Positions 26,939-35,222 are shown, counted from the first letter of the stretch. The stretch is 64,000 nucleotides of DNA from Hyphomicrobiales bacterium (GCA_900473175.1 UCKM01000008.1:330893-394892), one strand, 5' to 3'. Program-made: numbers and translations. Notes: generated from the sequence alone by a model not told the origin.

Positions 26939-27688
26939 ATGCCGCAACTGAGCGATTCGATCATCGCGGCGTTCCTCGTGTTTGCCCGGGTTGGCGCCTG
27001 CCTGCTGATCATGCCCGGCATATCGAGCCCGCGCATACCGATGCAAATCCGTCTGTTCCTGGCGCTGGCCTGTTCATTGATGGTCGTGCCGCTCGTCCTG
27101 ACCCAGGTGGAGCCCGCAGCGAGATCAGCCCCGCTGCCGCTGATCCGCATCATTGTGATCGAAGTCATTACCGGCGGGATGATCGGCATTCTTGCGCGCC
27201 TCTACTTCTGGGCGCTGCAATTCATGGCTGGTGCGATTGCCATGGCAACGGGTTTCTCCGGCGCCCCCGGCGGTGCGATTGAGTCGGAAGAGCCGGAGGC
27301 GGCAATTGCGAGCTTCATTACCCTGACGGCGCTTTGTCTCTTCTTCATTTCCGATTTGCATCTCGAAGTATTTCGCGCGCTGCTTTCCTCTTACTCCGCG
27401 ATACCGGTCGATGGCGTCTTCCAGCCTTCGACCGCGATGGTCAATCTGACGGACACTCTGTCCAAGGCATTCCTCAGTACGATCCGCATCGCTGCACCAT
27501 TCATCGTCTTCGCCATCGTCGTGAATATAGCGGTAGGGCTGATCAACAAGCTGACGCCGTCGATCCCGGTCTATTTCATCTCGATGCCATTCGTTCTCGC
27601 CGGCGGTCTGATGTTGCTCTATTTCGCAATGCCGGACCTTTTGCGGTTTTTCACCAACGAGGCCGGTTCCTATCTGAGGAGCTTCTGA
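26939..27688 (+). CDS. fliR: Flagellar export gate protein FliR
   Basis: The 249-residue product has six hydrophobic segments and the motifs FARVGACLLIMPGISSPRIP and GAIDSE-like GAIESEEPEAA. It begins ten bases after flhA; the ATG follows AGAGGC. With FliP and FliQ it builds the export gate core. Confidence 0.93.
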   Translation: MPQLSDSIIAAFLVFARVGACLLIMPGISSPRIPMQIRLFLALACSLMVVPLVLTQVEPAARSAPLPLIRIIVIEVITGGMIGILARLYFWALQFMAGAIAMATGFSGAPGGAIESEEPEAAIASFITLTALCLFFISDLHLEVFRALLSSYSAIPVDGVFQPSTAMVNLTDTLSKAFLSTIRIAAPFIVFAIVVNIAVGLINKLTPSIPVYFISMPFVLAGGLMLLYFAMPDLLRFFTNEAGSYLRSF

Positions 27689-27690
27689 CG

Positions 27691-28086
27691 ATGGCCACAT
27701 CGAAGTCCGCCTATCGCGAAATGATCCGGTTGCAGAAGCTGGCCAAGGCACACCATGAAATGGAATTGTCCCGCCTTGCTGCCGAGGTTGCCGCAATCGA
27801 GGAGGAGAACGCTGCGCTGTTCCAGATGAACGGCGATCGCCGGGACGGGAACGCAAGCTTTATCCCTGCGGGCATCATCACCAAGCGTCTGGAGACAAAC
27901 AAGACGAAGCTGGCGCGCATCACGGAAACAATGATGGCGGAAAAGCGCGAGCTGCTGAAAGCATCCCGCACGCTCGACACGCTGGATCAGAGGCTCCGCT
28001 TGCTGGAAAGGGAACTTGATCGCGTTCAGGCTGCGGTCGAGATCGACGAATATATTAGCCATAGCCTGGCGAAACATTCGGTCTGA
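27691..28086 (+). CDS. Coiled-coil flagellar protein, FliJ-like
   Basis: The 131-residue product is almost wholly helical and highly charged, with heptad-like patterns (LQKLAKAHHEMELSRLAAEV, ETMMAEKRELLKASRTLDTL, LRLLERELDRVQAAVE). Size and character match FliJ-type export chaperones, which interact with FliI and FlhA. The start is two bases after the fliR stop. The sequence is too divergent for a firm FliJ call. Confidence 0.6.
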   Translation: MATSKSAYREMIRLQKLAKAHHEMELSRLAAEVAAIEEENAALFQMNGDRRDGNASFIPAGIITKRLETNKTKLARITETMMAEKRELLKASRTLDTLDQRLRLLERELDRVQAAVEIDEYISHSLAKHSV

Positions 28087-28107
28087 TGCGGTGAGGCTCA
28101 AGCCTCC

Positions 28108-28125
28108 CGTAAGTTTGGTTCGTTA
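28108..28125 (+). promoter_or_regulatory. Candidate flagellar promoter motif upstream of the rod-binding gene
   Basis: The site reads CGTAAG, TTTGGTTCGT, TA and begins 54 nt before the ATG at 28162. It fits the CRYAAG-N10-TA pattern. Confidence 0.45.
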
Positions 28126-28161
28126 GAGTGCATGCGATGAAACAGGTTGAGACAGCAATCG

Positions 28162-28743
28162 ATGGCCATTAACCCACCCTCCGATCTGGTGCTGGATGTA
28201 GCCATGGCAGCCGATCCCGATACGATGCGGGCATCGGTGGAGAAACTGCGGGCCATGGTGTCGAGCCGTGTCGCGAATCAGACGCAGCTGTCGCGCGACA
28301 ATTTTGCAGCACTGCAGCGAACGGATGCCCCAGGCGATAGCGGTGCTACGCCGAAAACGCCGGAAGCGCCCAATCCGGCTTACAAGAAGTTCGAAGCTTT
28401 CATGCTCCAGTCCTTCGTTGAGTCCATGTTTACGGGCGACAACCAGGCCGTGTTCGGCGAGGGCATTGCCGGCGATTACTGGAAATCGATGATGGCGGAA
28501 GCCGTCGCCAACAAGATGTCCGATGCTGGCGGCATCGGCATCGCGCGCATGCTGGAACAGCAAAGTGCCAAGAAAGCGAAAACCGAAGCCGCGCAGGCTG
28601 CGGAACCCAAGACGGATATGTCCAATGACCAACTCAATTTCAGACAACAGGATTCAAATGTCATTTTGTACCAGATCGAACGGCAACTCATTCACAAGCA
28701 ACTGAAATCAACGGACAACGTTGAAAAAACCCGACAGGGCTGA
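28162..28743 (+). CDS. flgJ: Rod-binding protein, FlgJ N-terminal domain type
   Basis: The 193-residue product contains the rod-capping domain (about 70-135): YKKFEAFMLQSFVESMF, GEGIAGDYWKSMMAEAVAN, MSDAGGIGIARML. It lacks the muramidase domain of enteric FlgJ; the transglycosylase at 17195 probably fills that role. It heads a short unit with the next two genes. Confidence 0.8.
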   Translation: MAINPPSDLVLDVAMAADPDTMRASVEKLRAMVSSRVANQTQLSRDNFAALQRTDAPGDSGATPKTPEAPNPAYKKFEAFMLQSFVESMFTGDNQAVFGEGIAGDYWKSMMAEAVANKMSDAGGIGIARMLEQQSAKKAKTEAAQAAEPKTDMSNDQLNFRQQDSNVILYQIERQLIHKQLKSTDNVEKTRQG

Positions 28744-28769
28744 GGCCGAAAAGTTTGGAGGGAATGAAT

Positions 28770-29198
28770 ATGGAAATAGTCAACGACAACCAGAATCATG
28801 GCGATATGACAGTTTTTGCTTCGAGAAATGAACCAGCTCTGGACCCTGTTCTTTTTGCGATACGGCGCCTGGAAGAGGTGGTCGAACGCGAAACTCGGCT
28901 GCTTCTCGAAGGTCAGACGGTCGATCTTGCGGACATCAACGCCAACAAGAGCCGCGGCTTGCGCGATTTCAACAAGGCGATGGGCAGGGCGGCGAAAACC
29001 GTGGACACGTCGGCGCTGAAATCGCTCCAGCCTTTTCTCGACAATTTGCGCCAGAAGCTCGACCGCAACTGCGATGCGCTCAAGCTGCATTTGCGCGCGG
29101 TTACCGAACTGACAGGGCTGATACGCGATGCACTTGAGACGCAGGAAGCCGACGGAACCTATACGATACATCAGCTGAGAGACGGGCAGGGGGCATGA
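28770..29198 (+). CDS. FlgN-like flagellar chaperone candidate
   Basis: The 142-residue product is mainly helical (FAIRRLEEVVERETRLLLEG, LKSLQPFLDNLRQKLDRNCD, LHLRAVTELTGLIRDALE). This pattern fits FlgN-type chaperones for FlgK and FlgL. The ATG at 28770 has GGAGGGA six bases upstream, better than the ATG at 28764. The stop overlaps the next start (ATGA). Confidence 0.6.
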   Translation: MEIVNDNQNHGDMTVFASRNEPALDPVLFAIRRLEEVVERETRLLLEGQTVDLADINANKSRGLRDFNKAMGRAAKTVDTSALKSLQPFLDNLRQKLDRNCDALKLHLRAVTELTGLIRDALETQEADGTYTIHQLRDGQGA

Positions 29199-29665
29199 TC
29201 CGTATTGCACTGATCGGTTTGTGGATTTGCGGCGTTGCGCTGGGATCGCTTTACTTTGCCGTGTGGCAGAATTCAGCGACAGCGGCCGTCGCGCCGCAAT
29301 CGAGTGAAGCGCTCGACGACGGCAAGACCGATGTCTTCAGTGTGCCCGTAATCATCAACAATGCGGTTCAGGGTTATGTGGTGACACAACTTGCCTATAC
29401 GCTTGACAAGACGGTCAAGGCATCCGTGAACGTGCCAGTGTCCTATTTTATCAATGACGAGATTTTCAAGCAGTTCTACGGGCATTACTCCGACGCGAAG
29501 GATGTGCAGCGGGTACAGTTCGACGACGTCAAGAAATCGATCATCGATGGCGTCAATGCACGCTTCCCGCAGCCTCTGGTCAAGGATCTCCTCGTTGAAC
29601 AGTTCAACTACATCAGCGCCAAGGAAATCCGCAACCAGAACATCAAAGGCCTTGAACGGCCCTGA
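29195..29665 (+). CDS. Unknown membrane-anchored protein at the end of the flagellar cluster
   Basis: The 156-residue product has an N-terminal signal or anchor (about 1-22, IALIGLWICGVALGSLYFAV) and a soluble, probably periplasmic part with TDVFSVPVIINNAVQGYVVT, VPVSYFINDEIFKQFYGHY and a charged C-terminus. It is coupled to the FlgN-like gene. I do not recognise a family. Its stop touches the stop of the converging PilZ gene with no spacer. Confidence 0.65.
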   Translation: MIRIALIGLWICGVALGSLYFAVWQNSATAAVAPQSSEALDDGKTDVFSVPVIINNAVQGYVVTQLAYTLDKTVKASVNVPVSYFINDEIFKQFYGHYSDAKDVQRVQFDDVKKSIIDGVNARFPQPLVKDLLVEQFNYISAKEIRNQNIKGLERP

Positions 29666-30013
29666 TTACCGCGCAAGCGAATAGTATTTCCCCGCAAGCG
29701 TGTTCAGAAGGGTATCGTTAAGCGGCGCGATGCTGGGGTCCTGGACAAAGCGCACGCCGAACTCGCCATCCTTACTCCAGACGACTTCCGTGACCAGCGC
29801 GCCGCAATACTGATCGTCAAATAGCCAGAACCGGTTCGGTACGGCGCTTTGACCGACAATCCTGATCCTGGCGCCGCCACCTGCAATATTCTGAAATTGG
29901 CACTCGGTTAGAAACTGACCATCAAGGCTCACAAGCTTGCCGGAGCGCAGCCTTGTTTTCTTGCGTTCCTCACGCCGTTTCTCCGTTCGATTCTCAGGTG
30001 CGGATGATGGCAT
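29666..30013 (-). CDS. PilZ-domain protein
   Basis: The 115-residue product begins with a basic stretch (RTEKRREERKKTRLRSGKLV) containing the RxxxR c-di-GMP contact region, followed by FQNIAGGGARIRI, where the usual D/N-x-S-x-x-G appears as NIAGGG. The missing Ser may weaken c-di-GMP binding. Start at 30013 was chosen; an in-frame start 14 codons upstream is possible. PilZ proteins commonly couple c-di-GMP to motility, and this gene converges on the flagellar cluster. Confidence 0.75.
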   Translation of the reverse strand: MPSSAPENRTEKRREERKKTRLRSGKLVSLDGQFLTECQFQNIAGGGARIRIVGQSAVPNRFWLFDDQYCGALVTEVVWSKDGEFGVRFVQDPSIAPLNDTLLNTLAGKYYSLAR

Positions 30014-30269
30014 GGATACAGACCGCCGATGAAGAGTGCGCGACCGGTAGGGCAAGAGGCGAGCGGCGTCTGCCAGACTGGCTGGTTCATCCGAAAGTTA
30101 TAATGCCAAAAAATTGCAATTCCGTTATGTCCAAGATTGCTTAAGCTTTCGTATGGAACGCCTGAAATTAAATGAATCGCCGTTTTGGCGGCAAACGGTC
30201 CTGTAGGGACATTTAGGTTCGGCGTGCTTCCAGTAGGCGAAATGCCGAATCCAATGGATTTCAAACGTC

Positions 30270-30470
30270 TCAAAGCACGCGAACGTTTTCGGCCTTCGAT
30301 TTCCCGGTCTTGCGATCTTGCCCCAAATCGTAACTCACGCGTTGCCCTTCAGTCAGCGCATCACCCTGGAGAGCGGAGACGTGCACGAACACGTCCGTGC
30401 CTCCACCCTCGGGCGTGATGAACCCGAAACCCTTCTGCGTATTGAAAAACTTGACTGTACCAGTTGCCAT
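30270..30470 (-). CDS. Cold-shock family RNA chaperone (CspA type)
   Basis: The 66-residue OB-fold protein carries both RNA-binding motifs (KGFGFI and DVFVHVSAL) and the usual start ATGTVKFFN. The ribosome site GAGGAAAAG lies just upstream. It probably melts mRNA structure. It stands alone, with about 250 bases of featureless DNA on its 3' side and 360 bases on its 5' side. Confidence 0.95.
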   Translation of the reverse strand: MATGTVKFFNTQKGFGFITPEGGGTDVFVHVSALQGDALTEGQRVSYDLGQDRKTGKSKAENVRVL

Positions 30471-30834
30471 TCACTTTTCCTCGAAGGTTCAGCAGCTGAT
30501 TGCCGCCGGGCAAACCTATAGCCGTTGATGTTCATGCGCAATGCGTGCGCGCGGAGAGGGATACCTATTGGTTATTACCCGAGGCGCGGAGCAAACTTCC
30601 ACGATGATAAGCGCCGTGTTGAATTCGCTGCTGGTTGGCACGGAATGATTGGATCGTTGGTTCCGCGCCCTCCAAAGCGTTGTCACGTTTAGGCATTCAA
30701 ACAGTTGGGTTGATTGGAAGCATGTCACGATAGCGACGGCCGGAACGACATCGTGTGTGGCCATCCCACACAGTTCGATCTGCAGGTCACCTCGACCATC
30801 GCAACTGCGCGACTGGAACCGAGCGGCCAAGGGG
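30471..30834. other. Intergenic stretch without recognisable gene
   Basis: This holds the upstream region of the cold-shock gene and the 3' flank of the SRPBCC gene. Short frames on both strands lack ribosome sites and read as non-protein. I see no RNA gene, but a cold-shock 5' leader may extend here. Confidence 0.5.
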
Positions 30835-31326
30835 TCAGCGGTCCAGCCAGGCGGCGAGGCCGTCCAGCGTCTGGAACCCATATTCCACTGCGCCGAAGCC
30901 GATGACCACCCGCCGCCGCTCGCGGCTAGGATGGAGTTGGCGCAAGGTCAGCACCGTCTTGCCGTCGGACTGCTCATCGAAAGTCACTGTGGTGCGGAAA
31001 CGGTCGGGGTCGTTGGGCTCGGGCGTGCCGTAGTCCATCACGATCCGCTCGTTCGGCACGATCTCCAAAAAGCGCATGAGGTTGGGGAAGCGCTGCTCCC
31101 GGCCCTCGAACAGGCCCACCATATCGAACCGCCAGACGCCGCCCTCTCGGATATCGGCTTCGTGGGTCTCGATGCTGAGACCGGCCGGGCCGTACCATTC
31201 GTTGAGCGCCTTAGGGTCCATCCAGGCGGCGAAGACCTTGTCGCGAGGGTGGTTGAGCAGCTTCACCAGCACGATTTCGCGGTCGAGCGCCCATGTCTCA
31301 AACAGGTTTGCCATTTCCTTCATCAT
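30835..31326 (-). CDS. SRPBCC/AHSA1-family protein
   Basis: The 163-residue product has the AHSA1 pattern: REIVLVKLLNHPRDKVFAAWMDP near the N-terminus (about 17-39), EWYGPAG, GVWRFDMVG, DRFRTTVTFDE and a C-terminal helix with GFGAVEYGFQTLDGLAAWL. These proteins bind hydrophobic ligands; the exact role is unknown. It overlaps the arsR-type gene by 29 bases and is its second cistron. Starts at 31323 or 31314 are also possible. Confidence 0.88.
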   Translation of the reverse strand: MMKEMANLFETWALDREIVLVKLLNHPRDKVFAAWMDPKALNEWYGPAGLSIETHEADIREGGVWRFDMVGLFEGREQRFPNLMRFLEIVPNERIVMDYGTPEPNDPDRFRTTVTFDEQSDGKTVLTLRQLHPSRERRRVVIGFGAVEYGFQTLDGLAAWLDR

Positions 31327-31654
31327 CCTCTCTCGTTTTGTCCAAGTAGACTTCCAACTGATCCAACCGCTCGGCCCAGCGCCGACGTTCCGCCTCCATC
31401 CAGTCCGCCGCCTCGTCGAATCGAGCCTGAACCAGCTTGCACATGCGGCTGCGCCCGCGTTTCTCGCTGACGATCAGCCCGCAATCCTCCAGCACCTTGA
31501 GATGCTGTGCGAATGAGGGCAGCGCCATGTCGAAAGGCTCGGCGAGGGAGCTGACCGACACCTCGCCCTCGGCCAGCCGCGACAACACCGCGCGGCGTGT
31601 CGGGTCGCTGAGAGCGTGAAAGGCAAGGTCGAGGGGGGTGAAATGGTAAGGCAT
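31298..31654 (-). CDS. ArsR-family transcriptional regulator
   Basis: The 118-residue protein has the winged-helix signature: ALSDPTRRAVLSRLAEGEVS, VSSLAEPFDMALPSFAQHLKV, LEDCGLIVSEKRGR. No metal-binding cysteine cluster is present, so it belongs to the group paired with SRPBCC proteins and probably senses something other than metal. It is expected to repress its own operon. The start ATG lies at or next to the predicted transcription start. Confidence 0.88.
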   Translation of the reverse strand: MPYHFTPLDLAFHALSDPTRRAVLSRLAEGEVSVSSLAEPFDMALPSFAQHLKVLEDCGLIVSEKRGRSRMCKLVQARFDEAADWMEAERRRWAERLDQLEVYLDKTREDDEGNGKPV

Positions 31655-31655
31655 G

Positions 31656-31712
31656 TGCCTTAGTAAAGTGATCAAGCAAGACTGTCAAGATAAAAAGGTA
31701 CTTGCCTTAGTA
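31656..31712 (-). promoter_or_regulatory. Promoter and repeated operator of the arsR-SRPBCC operon
   Basis: On the minus strand a perfect -35 (TTGACA, 31688-31683) is separated by 17 bases from TACTAA (31665-31660). The ten bases TACTAAGGCA occur twice, at 31712-31703 upstream of the -35 and at 31665-31656 over the -10. Such paired repeats fit an autorepressor site. The transcript would begin at about 31653, making the mRNA leaderless or nearly so. Confidence 0.55.
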
Positions 31713-31940
31713 TTCGGCCCGCTTGGGGCGGTTGTCTAATTCTCTCAAGTAGGACCCAGTGCCGGTCGGCGCTGCGTGTTGTGCTGTTGACCGCCGATGG
31801 CGCACATCGCCCGAGGTTGGCGCCATCGTTAGGCAGAGACAGTCAAGTGCAAATACGCCTCTGTTGTCTTTTCGACCTCGCGAAATAGGGGCGCGACAGC
31901 GCTTGCGAGTTCGCCAGGATGGCGCGCATTAAAGAACCCC

Positions 31941-32603
31941 TCAATCTGCCTGCATGTAATCCGCCACGCTGTAGCAATGGCTCGCCTGGTAGGCGTTCCG
32001 CCCCCGGTTCATGTGCGTCAGGTTGAACGTCCGAATGGCGCGCAACACGCGGCGGCTCGTGAGAAATTTGCGGATCGAGACAGAGCCGTGCACATTGATG
32101 CCAAAAATGTCCGCACCACGCGGGAAGAAATAACTGACGTCCTCTGGCATCGCGACGCTTTGCTCGAGAAAGGGTTCGTCCACTCGGCCCGGCGTGGCCG
32201 AACGATCTGTAGTGAAATCCGAGAGATGCACGATGAATCTGGCGCGGATATCGTCGCCTTGGGCATAGAGCGTGAAAAGCTCCATCCAGCTCGCATTGAC
32301 GCGGACGAGCGGCTTGTCCGAGGTTGACGGCAGACAGGAAACCGACCAGTAGTAGCGCTCGGTCTTGCGCGGGATCGGAATGCAGTTTGGACCATATAGC
32401 CCGAGAATTTCCAGTACTTCTCCTGCTTGCGGGCGACTAAGTAGCTTCTCAAATCGAGCGACATATTTAAAGCGCTGTTCCAGGGACTCCAAGCGATCCC
32501 TCGTGTCCGGCAAGCCGACCTTGCCCTCTATCCAGTCGCGCTGCTGCTCAAGATCGAGGAATTGCCGCACGCCAGTGGTTCTCGGGCGAGAGGTCGCTAC
32601 CAT
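31941..32603 (-). CDS. Hypothetical protein, function unknown
   Basis: The 220-residue soluble protein has no signal peptide or membrane segment. Notable stretches are PRKTERYYWSVSCLPSTSDK, LVRVNASWMELFTLY and RGADIFGINVHGSVSIRKFL. Composition is balanced and the start (AGGG eight bases before ATG) is reasonable, so it is probably expressed. I do not recognise the family. It lies in the accessory stretch between the arsR pair and the IS6 remnant. Confidence 0.55.
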   Translation of the reverse strand: MVATSRPRTTGVRQFLDLEQQRDWIEGKVGLPDTRDRLESLEQRFKYVARFEKLLSRPQAGEVLEILGLYGPNCIPIPRKTERYYWSVSCLPSTSDKPLVRVNASWMELFTLYAQGDDIRARFIVHLSDFTTDRSATPGRVDEPFLEQSVAMPEDVSYFFPRGADIFGINVHGSVSIRKFLTSRRVLRAIRTFNLTHMNRGRNAYQASHCYSVADYMQAD

Positions 32604-32827
32604 ATCAGAAGCCCTGCGAAATTCGTGTGCTCGTCATCGACCGGCTCCCGTGTTCTGCTTAGGCGTTTGCGAGTCTAAGCATCGCGCCCAATGCGCCTCC
32701 GAATGTTACCTCGCAGATGATGAATTTGGAACGTCTGCGCGATTATGAGAAGAAAGTCTCATGACCGTTCGCGGGACTGCAAGCTAATGATTCTACTCCA
32801 CCGTGCTAAGGCTTATCAGTGTGTTAG

Positions 32828-33142
32828 CTAATTGTAGACTTTTGCGCACCAATCAGAAAACCGAAAAAATCCGCTATTATCGGCATTTTCAAACGAACGT
32901 TTATCCCATCGGTCGTCGTCGTATTTAAACACGTGGAACATCAGCTCCCGAAAGGTGAGAAGCCACTGGCTTATGGGAAAATGTTCCAACGGCCAATACA
33001 ATCTCAATTGGGCCCGTAATGGCGATACTGACAGCGCCGGGTCCATGCGCAGCCGATAACCGCGAGTTCGCTTCTTGCGTAGGAGACTGAGCAACAGTCG
33101 GACAGCATCCCCTTCTCGGCTGAAGATTTTAGAAATCTCCAT
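32828..33142 (-). CDS. Small hypothetical protein whose 3' end is a dispersed repeat
   Basis: The frame gives 104 residues from the ATG at 33142 (MEISKIFSREGDAVRLLLSL) and ends NADNSGFFRFSDWCAKVYN. A longer start at 33331 would overlap the next gene by 100 bases. The last 19 codons lie in a sequence found again, diverged, at 51604-51672, where the same frame is broken by a stop. The function is unknown; the gene may itself be a remnant of a mobile element. Confidence 0.35.
   Translation of the reverse strand: MEISKIFSREGDAVRLLLSLLRKKRTRGYRLRMDPALSVSPLRAQLRLYWPLEHFPISQWLLTFRELMFHVFKYDDDRWDKRSFENADNSGFFRFSDWCAKVYN
32831..32900. repeat. Dispersed imperfect repeat, copy 1
   Basis: About 70 bases (TTGTAGACTTT, GCACCAATC, GCTATTAT and GCATTTT blocks in order) recur on the same strand at 51604-51672 with roughly 80 percent identity by eye. 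It forms the 3' end of the small gene ending at 32828. Confidence 0.6.
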
Positions 33143-33231
33143 AGTTTGTCGCCCATGCGGACGATTGCGCCGAGCGATTGCACGCAACGCTGCATCGGCC
33201 GCGTATCGAGCTTTTTTAAAGAAGAGAGTTC

Positions 33232-33612
33232 TTAGATCCCTGAACCGTCGAGCTGCTCGGCGTCTTCGCCTTCCCAGGGTGAGGGCATAGAAGTGCGATT
33301 GAGATTGGCCGAGGGCATCGGCATCCAGCACTTCAATTCCGGCTCGGCATATTCGACGACGCGGCCGGGTGAGGAATCAGAGGCGCGCCAGCCTTCGGCA
33401 CCGAACTGGTCGCCCTTAGACCAATACGCGAGATCAACTTCTGCCTGCCCCTGTTCGGACGGGCGGATCGTTACAAGGATTCGACTGCCGTCTTTCGGCG
33501 CGCTTGCCATGTGGCGCCAACGGTCTGGCTCGTCCATCGTTTTTCCTCTTGCCTTGCTGCCAGTTGCAAGTGTCGCCTCGCCATCGAAAACGGTCAACTC
33601 AAACTTTTTCAC
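33232..33612 (-). CDS. Hypothetical protein resembling DUF551
   Basis: The 126-residue product contains WRHMASAPKDGSRILVTI, VDLAYWSKGDQFGAEGWRAS and a late KCWMPMP. These match the W..I..APKDG..IL and HWMPLP pattern of small phage- and accessory-region proteins (DUF551-like). The start is a GTG with GGAGG seven bases upstream. The IS6-type element begins 19 bases upstream, so its original promoter has been displaced. Confidence 0.55.
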   Translation of the reverse strand: MKKFELTVFDGEATLATGSKARGKTMDEPDRWRHMASAPKDGSRILVTIRPSEQGQAEVDLAYWSKGDQFGAEGWRASDSSPGRVVEYAEPELKCWMPMPSANLNRTSMPSPWEGEDAEQLDGSGI

Positions 33613-33630
33613 AACCCATCCTCCGAATTC

Positions 33631-34434
33631 GGTTGTGTCGCAAACTCAACCGATGGCCGGGTTGCGTCGATCGCCTGTTTTATGCGGCGAGGATTTCGAA
33701 CTGCTCTGCGACAGACGGCGTTGGATTATAGGCTCGCCTGTTGCTTTCGCATCATATGAACCATCTCGATGCCGGATAAAATAATGTTGGCAGATGGCGT
33801 GGATTTGAAACCAAGCATCGGCCGGAAGCGTCTTTTGATGGCTCGGTGATCCTGCTCGATCCGATTATTTAGATACTGGCTCCTGCGAATAGCGATCGGC
33901 TTTGTTGCGTGGGTCGCCTTGGTCTGCAGGCGATGTGTTATGTCGCATGAAACGATTGCCTCATAGTTGGTTTGGCTACCATCGATGACAACACAGTCTG
34001 GCCTGTCGTGGTGTTCCAGTGCTTGCCTGAAGAAGCGTTTCGCCGCCGGTAAATCGCGGCGTTCGCCGAACCTGAATTCGACGGTATCGCCGGCACTGTC
34101 GATGGCGCGGTACGTCCAACGGCCCGCGAACCTTGATGTACGTCTCGTCCACGTGCCATTTTCCGGTAACTTACGCTTGCGCAAGTTGTAGCGCCGCAGC
34201 AGCCAGGGTGAGAAATGGATAACCCAACGATGAATGGTGGAGTGGTCGACGCAAATGCCGCGTCTGCCATCATCTCCTTCAAGTTCCGTAGGCTCAGCCC
34301 ATAAGCAAGTACCAGCGTACGCAAAGCAGGATCACAGATCGATCGAAATGCCGTCCTTTGAACATGTGAACCCCTCGCACCTTTCTTCGGGTTCAATGTG
34401 CCACACAACCGTCAAAAGAGTTTGCAACAGAGCC
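33631..34434 (-). mobile_element. Decayed IS6-family insertion sequence (IS6100/IS26-like ends)
   Basis: The right end, read inward, is GGCTCTGTTGCAAA (34434-34421), the terminal repeat type of IS6100. The left end is a degenerate copy, GGTTGTGTCGCAAA (33631-33644), 11 of 14 identical. The 804-base length is normal for the family. No 8-base target duplication is seen (CCGAATTC on the left, CGCCCACA on the right), consistent with age, rearrangement or cointegrate history. Confidence 0.8.
33726..34365 (-). pseudogene. IS6-family transposase with several frameshifts
   Basis: Joined across frames the product reads FKGRHFDRSVILLCVRWYL, then AYGLSLRNLKEMMA, then GICVDHSTIHRWVIHFSP, NLRKRKLPENG, VDETYIKV, GRWTYRAIDS and IEQDHRAIKRRFRPMLGFKS: a complete IS6 DDE transposase. 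At least four lesions are visible: one-base losses near 34300 and 34258, loss of one copy of a tandem GGCACGT (seven bases) near 34155, and a one-base gain near 34130. Two codons (Leu-Tyr) are also missing after WTY. It cannot make active transposase. Confidence 0.85.
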
Positions 34435-34460
34435 CGCCCACATGCCGAGTATTCCACCGC

Positions 34461-35222
34461 CTAGACGACTGTTTCGCCGCCATCCACCACAAGCGCTTGC
34501 CCGGTGATATAGGACGAGCGGTCCGACACCAGAAACAGGATCGATTCAGCGATTTCATCGACGCTGGCCCAGCGTCCTAGTGGAACTTGCTGGCGGACAT
34601 AGGCTTCGATCGCATCGCGCCCGCCCATCTGGCCGATGAAAGGTTCGTTGAAAGGTGTATCCACCCAGCCGGGGCAAAGGGCATTCACGCGGATTCCGAA
34701 TTTCGCATAATCACCGGCCATCTGCCGCGTCATGGCGATCACGGCATGCTTGGTTGTAGTGTAGGCGATCATCGCGCGATCGTAGAGTACACCGGACGAG
34801 GACGAGGTGTTGAGAATGACACCGCGACCCGCCGCCTTCATCATCGGCATGACCAGCCGCGCCGCCATGAAATGCGCGCGGACATTCAAACTCCACGACC
34901 GGTCGAACCCGTCGACTGCCACCTGCTCGAGATTGCCAGCAACCTGCGCGCCGGCATGGTTGTGCAAAATGTCGATGCGGCGATGCCTGGTTATGATGGA
35001 GGATATCCCCGCTTCGAGCGCATGATCGTCGGTGACGTCGACAACCATCGCTTCCGCATTTCCGCCCGCCTTGTAGATGCGATCTACGGTGTTCTCCGCG
35101 CTTTCGGCATTTTGGTCAGCGACGATCACATGGGCGCCTTCGCGTGCGAGAATGGCGGCGCCCGCCTTGCCGATTCCGGAGCCCGCTCCGGTGACGATAG
35201 CAACGCGATCTCTGAGGATCAT
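34461..35222 (-). CDS. Short-chain dehydrogenase/reductase (SDR)
   Basis: The 253-residue classical SDR has the NAD(P) motif TGAGSGIG (residues 11-18), NHAGAQ in place of the usual NNAG, the catalytic Ser in TSSSSG (about 143) and YTTTK (about 156-160). Asp at the end of beta-2 (VADQN) suggests NAD preference. It ends the operon after two polyamine-type permeases, 14 bases downstream, so its substrate is probably related to the transported compound. The exact reaction is unknown. Confidence 0.9.
   Translation of the reverse strand: MILRDRVAIVTGAGSGIGKAGAAILAREGAHVIVADQNAESAENTVDRIYKAGGNAEAMVVDVTDDHALEAGISSIITRHRRIDILHNHAGAQVAGNLEQVAVDGFDRSWSLNVRAHFMAARLVMPMMKAAGRGVILNTSSSSGVLYDRAMIAYTTTKHAVIAMTRQMAGDYAKFGIRVNALCPGWVDTPFNEPFIGQMGGRDAIEAYVRQQVPLGRWASVDEIAESILFLVSDRSSYITGQALVVDGGETVV

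Noticed and set aside
33615-34450. Target-site duplication around the IS6 element
   Set aside because: The eight bases on either side differ completely (CCGAATTC versus CGCCCACA).
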